From Cyclobacteriaceae bacterium (GTDB taxonomy: Bacteria > Bacteroidota > Bacteroidia > Cytophagales > Cyclobacteriaceae): a stretch of 59,728 nt of DNA. Position 1 is the first letter of the stretch. Each line of letters starts with the position of its first letter. The notes beneath the pieces were generated by a model that did no database searches, was not told where the DNA came from, and saw only the letters and a list, made by a program, of their open reading frames with translations. A program made the position numbers and the translations under genes. Positions 24,991-32,351 of this stretch are shown here, piece after piece. The DNA lies in the NCBI GenBank assembly GCA_016786495.1, contig JAEUUJ010000045.1:1-59728 (forward strand), given 5' to 3'.

Positions 24991-26282
24991 ACTCACTGGC
25001 TGAATTTTTTTCGTTTGCTGATCCGAACATCCGTTACGTGGTTGTCGGATCAGTACTGCTTACTGCCAGTTCAGCGATTGTAGGAACGTTTACGTTTTTA
25101 AACAAGCGTTCGCTGATAGGCGATGCAATTGCACACGCTGTGTTACCCGGTATTTGTCTCGGATTCATTGTAGCAGGAACCAAGAATCCGCTGGTCTTGA
25201 TTATCGGAGCATTCATCACAGGTTGGCTTTCACTCATTGCCGTTGACTTCATCACCCGCAAGACCCGCATTAAAGAAGATACCGCGATCGGACTTATCCT
25301 GTCGGTGTTTTTTGGAATCGGGATTCTCATGCTTACGGTTATTCAGAAATCAGGCAATGCATCGCAGTCAGGCCTTGATCACTTTTTGTTTGGTAAGGCA
25401 GCCGCCCTGGTGGGCAGCGACTTGTATGCTTTCCTGATTGTTGCCGTGATTCTGCTCGTGGTTGTGTACATCTTATTCAAAGAGTTTGCGCTGATGGCGT
25501 TTGATAAAGCATACGCCAAGTCGATCGGATATCCTGTTCGCACACTGGAGCTCATTCTCACCTCGCTGATTGTATTGGCTGTGGTAATTGGCATTCAGGC
25601 GGTTGGTGTGGTGCTGATGGCCGCGATTCTGATTACTCCCGCGGCAGCGGCCAGATTCTGGACAGACAGAATCGTGGTCATGGTTTTACTCGCGTCAGCG
25701 TTCGGTGCCTTCAGTGGCTTAGCCGGGGCTTACATTTCGTTTGTCGCTCCTGCGATGCCAACCGGGCCATGGATTGTTATTGTGATTTCCACGATTGCGT
25801 TTGTGTCATTTTTCCTGGCGCCCAAACGGGGCGTTCTGTATCGATTGGTTCGGCAGAACAACATCCGCCAGACAATCAACAACGAGAACGTATTAAAAGT
25901 GATGTACCAGTTGGGGGAAGAAAACAAAAACTTTTTCATCCCGCGACATCTCGATGAGATTATTCGCAGAAGGAAGTATGAAAAGCGTGCGCTGCAATCC
26001 ATCCTGAGAAGGTTATTGCATCAGGGGTATGTTGAGCAAACCGGAAATCTTTGGAGCCTTACCGAAGAAGGTAAGAAGAAAGCACAGCGTGTTGTAAAAA
26101 TTCACCGCCTGTGGGAGTTGTATCTGACCACGTACATGAAAATTGCTCCGGATCATGTTCACGAAGATGCAGAGACCATTGAACACCTGCTGACACCCGA
26201 ACTTGAGGCGGAACTCGAAAAACAGCTTGGATACGCCAAGCTTGATCCACACCAGACTAAAATCCCGTATCAACATGAATGA
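24987..26282 (+). CDS. Metal ABC permease fused to a C-terminal DtxR-like domain
   Basis: The protein has 431 residues. About residues 1-285 form an ABC-3 family permease (KRSLIGDAIAHAVLPGICLGF, VVLMAAILITPAAAARFW). From about 295 a soluble tail follows: a winged-helix part (NVLKVMYQLGEENKNFFIP, RRLLHQGYVEQTG, LWSLTEEGKKKAQ) and then a DtxR dimerisation-type segment (HRLWELYLTTYMKIAPDHVHEDAETIEHLL). HRLWE, Asp-His-Val-His-Glu and the later LDPHQTKIPY match metal-ligand regions of the repressor family. The tail would be cytosolic and could sense metal and gate transport directly. It overlaps both neighbouring genes. Confidence 0.88.
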   Translation: MNSLAEFFSFADPNIRYVVVGSVLLTASSAIVGTFTFLNKRSLIGDAIAHAVLPGICLGFIVAGTKNPLVLIIGAFITGWLSLIAVDFITRKTRIKEDTAIGLILSVFFGIGILMLTVIQKSGNASQSGLDHFLFGKAAALVGSDLYAFLIVAVILLVVVYILFKEFALMAFDKAYAKSIGYPVRTLELILTSLIVLAVVIGIQAVGVVLMAAILITPAAAARFWTDRIVVMVLLASAFGAFSGLAGAYISFVAPAMPTGPWIVIVISTIAFVSFFLAPKRGVLYRLVRQNNIRQTINNENVLKVMYQLGEENKNFFIPRHLDEIIRRRKYEKRALQSILRRLLHQGYVEQTGNLWSLTEEGKKKAQRVVKIHRLWELYLTTYMKIAPDHVHEDAETIEHLLTPELEAELEKQLGYAKLDPHQTKIPYQHE

Positions 26283-27147
26283 TTTTTACATCATCCTGAC
26301 GGCTTCCCTGGTGGCATCGAGTTGTGCCTTGCTCGGTTGCTTTTTAATTCTGCGCAGAATGGCAATGGTTGGCGATGCCATTTCTCATGCCGTACTTCCT
26401 GGAATTGTACTCGCCTTCTTATTTTCCGGTTCCCGCGATTCAGTCACCATGTTACTTGGTGCCGGTTTGATTGGCGTGTTCACCACATTTCTGATTGAGT
26501 TTTTTCACAAGAAGGCTAAACTTCAAACCGATGCGGCCATTGGCGTAACCTTTACCTGGTTGTTTGCCGTGGGCGTGGTACTGATCTCTATTTTTGCCGG
26601 TAAGGTTGACCTCGATCAGGACTGTGTACTATACGGAGAGATCGCCTACGTTCCCCTGGATTTAATCATCTCTCCTTCCGGGACGAACCTCGGTCCTAAG
26701 GCTATTTATGTCATGGGCATTGTACTTGTACTGATCATCGTCTTTATCGTTGCCGGATACAAAGAACTTTTCCTGACCACCTTTGATCCCGCGTATGCGA
26801 GCGCGATCGGAATCTCTACTTCGCTCTGGCATTATTTGTTGATGAGTGCTGTATCCGTAACCACTGTCTCCTCATTCGAATCGGTTGGCGCCATCCTGGT
26901 GGTAGCGCTGCTGATCGCGCCTGCTGCCACAGCGTATTTACTGACCGACAACTTCAAATGGATGCTCGTGCTGGCATGTGCGGCCGGTATTCTCGCGTCA
27001 CTGTCGGGCTATTACCTGGCGGTTTGGCTTGACGGCTCCATCGCCGGAGCCATTGCGGCCTTAAGCGGAATTATCTTCGCCCTGGCGATGGTGTTCTCTC
27101 CTACCCACGGACTATTCTTTAAAAAACTCAGGCAGGTTGCTCACTAA
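26275..27147 (+). CDS. Metal ABC transporter permease, second subunit
   Basis: From the ATG at 26275 the protein has 290 residues; the open frame runs further upstream, inside the previous gene, but homologues start near NDFYIILTA. Multiple helices carry the family motifs GDAISHAVLPGIVLAFL and ILVVALLIAPAATAYLL. There is no soluble tail, unlike its partner, so the permease is probably a heterodimer with only one regulatory arm. It overlaps the upstream gene by 8 bp and ends the operon. Confidence 0.9.
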   Translation: MNDFYIILTASLVASSCALLGCFLILRRMAMVGDAISHAVLPGIVLAFLFSGSRDSVTMLLGAGLIGVFTTFLIEFFHKKAKLQTDAAIGVTFTWLFAVGVVLISIFAGKVDLDQDCVLYGEIAYVPLDLIISPSGTNLGPKAIYVMGIVLVLIIVFIVAGYKELFLTTFDPAYASAIGISTSLWHYLLMSAVSVTTVSSFESVGAILVVALLIAPAATAYLLTDNFKWMLVLACAAGILASLSGYYLAVWLDGSIAGAIAALSGIIFALAMVFSPTHGLFFKKLRQVAH

Positions 27148-27189
27148 GGCTTTGGCCGGGGCAATATTTTTCATCACATTCGTTTTCAT

Positions 27190-27213
27190 GTCCTGAATCT
27201 TTTCAGGACTTTT
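27190..27213 (+). terminator. Weak terminator-like hairpin after the metal-uptake operon
   Basis: Arms GTCCTGAA (27190-27197) and TTCAGGAC (27202-27209) with a TCTT loop are followed by only TTTT. The stem is AT-rich, so it may be leaky into the kinase gene. Confidence 0.5.
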
Positions 27214-27240
27214 GAACGGGTAACCATAACTGTAACTCAT

Positions 27241-29241
27241 TTGAAAGTATTTTTTGCATGCATGGTTTGCGTTTGCCTGTTACAGCCCCTGATGGCGCAG
27301 GACACGAGCGGTCAGAATGATGTTGAATGGTTTGAGGGATTCTTTTCCCGAAAGCCATCGGGTTCACTCAGCGAGTGGAAAGAAAAATTCAACGATGAGA
27401 CGCAGGATGCCCAGGAACAGGAAGACCGCGCGGCCCAGGTTCGGAGCAAAATCAAAATGGGATTAATCACCCTCACGCACCCGAAAGAACAGGAAGAATC
27501 TAAGTATGAGCTGGCGCTGGAATATTTCATTTCCGCGAAGGCGCAGGCCGATACACTTAACCTGAAGGCTGAGCAGGTACTCATTTATCTGTCGATGGCA
27601 CGCGTGTTTGAAGAAGCAGGAAACCACGCTAAAAGCATTGAACTGTTAAGCAAGGCACAAACCATCAACCTGAAAGCCGATGACCCGCTGAGTTTGCTCG
27701 TGCTGAATGAGATGGGCCGGGTGTATACGCTCGCCGACAGCATCGAAGAAGCTCACACAAGCTATACCCGGTTGTTACGGCTGGCACGCGCTTCGCGACA
27801 AGAGAAACGTGAAGCCGAGGCGTTGTTCTACCTCGGGGTGATTTACACGCGTGAGAATTCATTCGACTCCGCGCTGATGCAGCATAAAGAATCACTCAAA
27901 CTTAAACGCACGCTGCTGGATAAAGCAGGAGAAGTAACGTCTTTAAATACGATCGGTGATTTATACCTCGAGATGAACAATCCGGATCGCGCCCTGGCCA
28001 ACTACGTTGCCGCATTGGAAATCAGTCAGGCGTTAAAAGATGATCATGCCATTGCAGTCTCCTACAACAATGCAGGGAAGCTTTATTTCCACCAGAAGAA
28101 TTACACCCGGGCAATTTCCAATTTCGACCTGGGGCTTCAGAAAGCCCAGCAGGCAAAGAACCCCGAGCAGATGAAGGTTAGTGCTGACTTTCTCAGTCAG
28201 TGCTACAAAGAGCTTGGGGAGTATCAAAAGGCATTGCAGTATCGTGAACAGGGTCTGGGAATCGAAGCCATGATTCAGCGCGAAAAGGACGAACGCAAGT
28301 TGCTGGATATGGAAAATAGTTCGGTGCTGGAGGCCAAAGAGCAGGCGATTGACAAACTGGAAGCAAAACGGCTGGCACACGAAAAACAATTGCAGGAAGA
28401 AAGGCGAACGCGGTATTTGCTTTTTGCGCTTGTCGGTTTAACACTGATTGTTGCCGCATTGGTCTTTTCGCTCTATCGAAGCAAACAGAAATCCAACCTG
28501 GTGTTACAGGCGGCTAATGAGAAAATCATGCAACAGAACTTGCAGTTGCAGCAATTGAATGCAACGAAAGACAAGTTTTTCTCGATCATCAGCCACGATT
28601 TAAAAGGGCCACTAAACTCCCTAACCTCGTTTTCGGGATTGCTGATTAACTACTTCGACAGTTTGAGTAAAGAGGAAATTCAAACGCTGGCCAAAGACCT
28701 CGACAAGTCGCTTAAGAACCTTTTTGCGTTACTTGAAAATCTGCTGGAATGGTCGCGCTCACAAACCGGAGCGATTGAATTTAAGCCGGCAGCGTTCGAT
28801 CTTTCTGAACTGGTGCAGGAAAACATTGATCTTCTCACGGCACAGGCGGCAGCAAAAAACATTACCCTGCTGTATGAAGATCCTCAACCTGCTAGTGTGA
28901 TGGCTCACAAAAATTCTGTGACGACCGTTATCCGCAACCTGATCAGTAACTCGATTAAGTTCACGCCTCCAGGAGGAAAGATTACCTTGTCGGTGAAGAC
29001 GAGTCCTGATGAAGCGTTGGTTTCGATTGCTGATACAGGTGTTGGAATGAGCAAAGAAGTAATTGACAAGATATTCCGAATTGACGCGAAGCACTCAACC
29101 AAAGGAACAGCCGATGAAAAAGGTACGGGTCTGGGACTGGTGCTCTGCAAGGATTTTGTGGAAAAGAACAACGGAAGCATTGGCGTACAAAGTGAAGAAG
29201 GCAAAGGCTCCACGTTCTATTTTACGCTACCGGTTTCTTAG
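27241..29241 (+). CDS. TPR-containing sensor histidine kinase
   Basis: The protein has 666 residues from a TTG; an ATG at 27262 is an alternative but would shorten the signal peptide MKVFFACMVCVCLLQPLMAQ. The periplasmic part holds about six TPR units (for example EALFYLGVIYTREN and AVSYNNAGKLYFHQKNY). A coiled coil, a TM helix near 393-412, a DHp domain with His452 in ISHDLKGPLNSL, and a complete ATPase (NLISNSIKFTPPGG, DTGVGMS, GTGLGLVL) follow. No response regulator is adjacent, so the partner is encoded elsewhere. Confidence 0.9.
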   Translation: MKVFFACMVCVCLLQPLMAQDTSGQNDVEWFEGFFSRKPSGSLSEWKEKFNDETQDAQEQEDRAAQVRSKIKMGLITLTHPKEQEESKYELALEYFISAKAQADTLNLKAEQVLIYLSMARVFEEAGNHAKSIELLSKAQTINLKADDPLSLLVLNEMGRVYTLADSIEEAHTSYTRLLRLARASRQEKREAEALFYLGVIYTRENSFDSALMQHKESLKLKRTLLDKAGEVTSLNTIGDLYLEMNNPDRALANYVAALEISQALKDDHAIAVSYNNAGKLYFHQKNYTRAISNFDLGLQKAQQAKNPEQMKVSADFLSQCYKELGEYQKALQYREQGLGIEAMIQREKDERKLLDMENSSVLEAKEQAIDKLEAKRLAHEKQLQEERRTRYLLFALVGLTLIVAALVFSLYRSKQKSNLVLQAANEKIMQQNLQLQQLNATKDKFFSIISHDLKGPLNSLTSFSGLLINYFDSLSKEEIQTLAKDLDKSLKNLFALLENLLEWSRSQTGAIEFKPAAFDLSELVQENIDLLTAQAAAKNITLLYEDPQPASVMAHKNSVTTVIRNLISNSIKFTPPGGKITLSVKTSPDEALVSIADTGVGMSKEVIDKIFRIDAKHSTKGTADEKGTGLGLVLCKDFVEKNNGSIGVQSEEGKGSTFYFTLPVS

Positions 29242-29320
29242 CAACACCACGTGCGTGAGAGTTGCCTAAAAAGCTATACCTTCGTAAACCATTATTCCTA
29301 TCCCTAAACCACTCAGTTCC

Positions 29321-30118
29321 ATGCGAATCATATTTCCAATCATTTTTACGCTGATCCTGGGGATCATTTCCGCAGATGCGCAGGAATTCTACCAACTGCA
29401 AAACCGCTGGAAACAGAGTGAATTTATCCACGTACAGGAGCCAAGCCCGGCTGTGGGTACCATTCAACCCGGATGGTGGAGTGCACATTGGATACTTGAG
29501 CCCGTTGAAGGCTACTACCGGATTAAGAACCGGTGGAGAAATGAGTTTCTTCACATTCAGAATGGTTCGATCGAAAGTGGCAATGTTGAATCTGGATGGT
29601 GGAGCGCACAATGGGCGCTTGAGCCTGTGGCAGGAACATCCTTCTACCGCATTCGTAACCGGTGGAAACCTGAAGTTGCCCTTCATAATCAGAACGGAAG
29701 TTTAGAGGCTAGTGCTATTGAACTGGGTTGGTGGAGCGCACACTGGGCAACGGTGAGCGTGACGAGTGATGGAGTCGTGCAGCAAGTTCCGGCCACGACA
29801 ACTGTATCCGCCAGAAATGGCGACAATCCAAGTGCGTTTACGCCCGAGCATAATGGCAAGATTGAGCAGGCATCCGTACGCTACACGGATCAAATATCCT
29901 TATCCGGAAAAATCTCCGTTGGAAGCAAAATCTATTTCTTCCCGCAAGAGGTAATCGCCCATACCGATGGCCTTTCTTTCGATCCGAAGAATCCACCCAT
30001 CGGTGGACAAACCTTTACGGTGATTGAAGTAACGCCCGAGGTGAAGTTCGATCGGCCAATGCCCATGATGCGAAACCGCGGCAACGACAGCTTTAGTTTT
30101 GTTATTGAAGTCTTTTAA
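29321..30118 (+). CDS. Secreted protein with three GWWSA repeats, beta-trefoil-like
   Basis: The protein has 265 residues with a signal peptide (MRIIFPIIFTLILGII, cut near ADAQ). Residues about 22-150 are three repeats of roughly 42-46 residues, each with Tyr/Phe-x-[LI]-[QKR]-NRW near the start and GWWSA[HQ]W near the end (for example FYRIRNRWKP and LGWWSAHWATV). Threefold repeats of this size with NRW and Trp-rich ends suggest a ricin-type beta-trefoil carbohydrate-binding unit; this is a structural guess. A second, unrelated beta-rich domain (about 175-265) ends the protein with no T9SS tail. No homologue function is known to me. Confidence 0.75.
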   Translation: MRIIFPIIFTLILGIISADAQEFYQLQNRWKQSEFIHVQEPSPAVGTIQPGWWSAHWILEPVEGYYRIKNRWRNEFLHIQNGSIESGNVESGWWSAQWALEPVAGTSFYRIRNRWKPEVALHNQNGSLEASAIELGWWSAHWATVSVTSDGVVQQVPATTTVSARNGDNPSAFTPEHNGKIEQASVRYTDQISLSGKISVGSKIYFFPQEVIAHTDGLSFDPKNPPIGGQTFTVIEVTPEVKFDRPMPMMRNRGNDSFSFVIEVF

Positions 30119-30246
30119 TCCCGCACGGACCACTTAAGTTCGGGTTTTAATCTTTTGCGCAGCCGGTAGCGAACTGAGGATGCATTAAAATCTGTCAACT
30201 CCTGTAAAATGAGGGCACCGGGTTGAAGAATTTCTCGTTCAGAAAG
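30115..30246 (-). pseudogene. Remnant of a LuxR-type helix-turn-helix C-terminus
   Basis: On the minus strand a 43-codon open stretch between two stops, with no ATG, reads LSEREILQPGALILQELTDF and then NASSVRYRLRKRLKPELKW. The SVRYRLRK part matches the last helix of the 969-residue regulator in this window (ISRYRLRKKLK). The DNA shares an exact 19-base string (30153-30171 and 32405-32423). This looks like the eroded tail of a paralogous regulator gene that was lost. It overlaps the stop codon of the GWWSA-repeat gene. Confidence 0.5.
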
Positions 30247-30259
30247 TTATAACCGGTCG

Positions 30260-30658
30260 TGATCTGCGTTTTTTGGCCGCGCAGTCATGAGATTTTTCTT
30301 TGCAGTCGCGAGTTCCATACTTCGCATCGCGGGATTTCTCTTTGCAGTCGCGAGTTCCATACTTCACCTCGCAAGATTTCTCCGCGCAGTCGCGAGTTAT
30401 ACACATTCAGTCGCGAGTTCCATACTTAACCTTGCGGGATTTCTCTTTGCAGTCGCGAGTTCCATACTTCACCTCGCGAGATTTCTCCGCGCAGTCGCAA
30501 GTTATACACATTCAGTCGCGAGTTATACACATCAAGTTGCCTGTTTTCTCCGCAACACTGCGAGTTTTCCAGTTACGGGTGCTCAAATTCTCGTCCGGGG
30601 TGCTTGAATTTCTCTCGCTGATGCCTGAATTTGTTATACGGGAGGGCGTTATAAAGTT
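30260..30658 (+). repeat. 21-bp-period minisatellite with a 105-bp higher-order repeat
   Basis: About 19 units of exactly 21 bp follow each other without gaps; the core TCGCGAGTT or a variant recurs at the same place in each unit. Two blocks of five units (30302-30406 and 30407-30511) form a 105-bp duplication with 7 mismatches by hand alignment. Units decay to the right (to about 30658-30679) and perhaps to the left from 30218. The frame 30287-30607 is open only because 21 is a multiple of three, giving a heptad pattern such as VASYTHS, and I do not call it a gene. From 30680 to 30872 I see nothing else. Confidence 0.85.
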
Positions 30659-30872
30659 ACAGGAGCCAGCTTCTTACTTTAGGTTACTGGTTTTTACACG
30701 TTAGTTAAAGGAAAACAAAAACTGGTCTGTTTATCTTCATCACATGCCTTCCAAGTCACAAGGCCAAAAGCAGAAAACTTAATCTCTTATCATGCAGTTC
30801 ATTCAAAACGTTCTGATTATTCACCACTGCCTATTTATTCATTGAACCATCTATAACTCAGAATCGCTAAAA

Positions 30873-31457
30873 TCATTTACATCCTAACATTGATGAGGAA
30901 AATTGTCGGAGGCTATTAAGTTCCTGATTAACTCTAGCCTCCCATTCATTTTGTATTTCAATAATAAGGCCATGTGACGTCTCATTATCATATGCTTCGT
31001 GCATTTGAGCAGTTTCATGGTATGCTGCCTCAATAGCAGGAAAAAAATCTTGATATGTTGGGTTCAATTTTACTTCACTTATCTCAAACAATTTTTTTCT
31101 TAGCTTACGTACTGACAATTCTCCTATATCAAAATGAAGCTGTTCGTGTTTAAGGAGCTGCTCTGATTTTTCAATTATCCATGACTCATATCTTGCAAAT
31201 GACAGTTTTATATCATAGTGAAGCTTGCCATTTTTTCTCACAGCTAATGGAATTATTTTAATTGCTGATATTGCTTTTAAAGGTGATAGCTCTTGGCTGT
31301 TAGGCTTAGTTCCTTTAAAATCAGTCCATATAAGTTTATTGCCTTCTTCCCAGCATTTTAGACTATCAGTACCGTAAGACAAGGCACCATTTTTTTCTCC
31401 TGTGCTCAGACAGGATGTCAAAATCATAATCTTTATAACAATATCAATTAAGTGCAT
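30873..31457 (-). CDS. DUF922-type putative lipoprotein/metalloprotease-like
   Basis: The protein has 194 residues. A short hydrophobic N-terminus ends in ILTSC, a probable lipobox. The core motif LLKHEQLHFDIGEL has a HExxH-like spacing (HEQLH) and is a hallmark of DUF922 proteins, which look like zinc peptidases although no activity is proven. GNKLIWTDFKG near the start also fits this family. Its codon use is visibly more AT-rich than that of the neighbouring housekeeping genes, and it sits in the repeat-rich patch, so it may be an acquired accessory gene. Confidence 0.75.
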   Translation of the reverse strand: MHLIDIVIKIMILTSCLSTGEKNGALSYGTDSLKCWEEGNKLIWTDFKGTKPNSQELSPLKAISAIKIIPLAVRKNGKLHYDIKLSFARYESWIIEKSEQLLKHEQLHFDIGELSVRKLRKKLFEISEVKLNPTYQDFFPAIEAAYHETAQMHEAYDNETSHGLIIEIQNEWEARVNQELNSLRQFSSSMLGCK

Positions 31458-31530
31458 AAATCTATTTTTTTGTCAACTTGAATGTCGCAGTCATATTTCC
31501 CACCTTGTTTTGTATCACCCCAAAACCTGC

Positions 31531-31640
31531 CGCAAGCTTGTAGCTTGTAGCTGAACATATGCGCAAGATTACAGCTCATGAGCGAATTTACCATTCATCT
31601 GCAAGCCAGACAAGATTTGTAAGCTGAAAGCTTACCGTAT
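31531..31640. repeat. Degenerate short repeats (GCAAG / GTAGCTT type)
   Basis: Recurring short strings such as CGCAAGCTTGTAGCTTGTAGCT, GCGCAAGATTACAG and CTGCAAGCCAGACAAGATT occur irregularly, with no fixed period in my alignment. They resemble the eroded repeat DNA seen in other Bacteroidota intergenic regions. The rest of the gap 31458-31711 holds no gene I can see. Confidence 0.4.
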
Positions 31641-31655
31641 AATCACCACAAGTTA

Positions 31656-31675
31656 CCTGCCTACCGGCAGGCAGG
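31656..31675. repeat. REP-like palindrome
   Basis: CCTGCCTACCGGCAGGCAGG is palindromic except for one mispaired position. GC-rich palindromes of this type are dispersed in many Bacteroidota genomes. Confidence 0.65.
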
Positions 31676-31711
31676 CGCAGCGCTAAACTTGCAGTAGATC
31701 ATTGGGGTCGT

Positions 31712-32218
31712 TTAATCAGTCGAAAAGATCACACTTCCGATGGAATAGTTGAATTCACGCGTGTGACTACTTTTGATATTTAGATAAATAGCAAAAAAGG
31801 AACCATTCTCCACCTTGCTTATTCCAAAATACCGCGTTCGTTTTAATTCAATGCCTTCTAAGTCTTCGATTATATTTTCCTTATTACAGAGCTTGATAAA
31901 CTGATTATAGGACAGACGGTTAAAACGAAAATCTGAGGAAGTATTTGCAGTCGGGATATATAGCAAAATAATCTTCTCATCATCTGTAAATTCAAGGAGA
32001 TGTCTAAATGTGTTAGTACCTAAGAACGAATGACCCTGCATCCTCCCGGGAACTTTTATCACGAAAAATTTATCTGGTATAACAGTGCCATCGATTCCCA
32101 TCGCCAAAGTATTATCATTCCTAAATTCAGTAAATGATTCAACTGCACTGCTATCAAGCTGCCCTGTAGCCTGACAGGCCCATGCCGCGATAAACAAGAA
32201 TAATACTGGCATTCTCAT
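31712..32218 (-). CDS. Secreted protein of unknown function
   Basis: From the ATG at 32218 the protein has 168 residues; a GTG two codons upstream is possible. A signal peptide (MRMPVLFLFIAAWACQATG) could also be a lipoprotein signal, but the Cys context is poor. The mature part is a single mixed alpha/beta domain (DKFFVIKVPGRMQGHSFLG, EKIILLYIPTANT, RTRYFGISKVENGSFFAIYL). I do not recognise it. It lies downstream of the glucan regulator on the same strand, with a 133-bp gap, and upstream of the repeat-rich DUF922 area. Confidence 0.6.
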   Translation of the reverse strand: MRMPVLFLFIAAWACQATGQLDSSAVESFTEFRNDNTLAMGIDGTVIPDKFFVIKVPGRMQGHSFLGTNTFRHLLEFTDDEKIILLYIPTANTSSDFRFNRLSYNQFIKLCNKENIIEDLEGIELKRTRYFGISKVENGSFFAIYLNIKSSHTREFNYSIGSVIFSTD

Positions 32219-32351
32219 AAACACTTATCAGCTATTTTTTTAGCGTTAATTACTCTACCTATTCTGAAAGCGAGTCATAAATTCCGATTAAAATACGAAC
32301 CAATATCAGATCAATACCTTTTTGCATTGTGCTTTGCAACAATTTTAAAAA

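Noticed and set aside
30287-30607. Open frame with heptad pattern over the 21-bp array
   Set aside because: It is open only because the repeat unit is a multiple of three, and it has no start context or homologue-like features. It is treated as repeat DNA.
30260-30658. Possible CRISPR array
   Set aside because: Units are contiguous with no unique spacers, and no cas genes are nearby.
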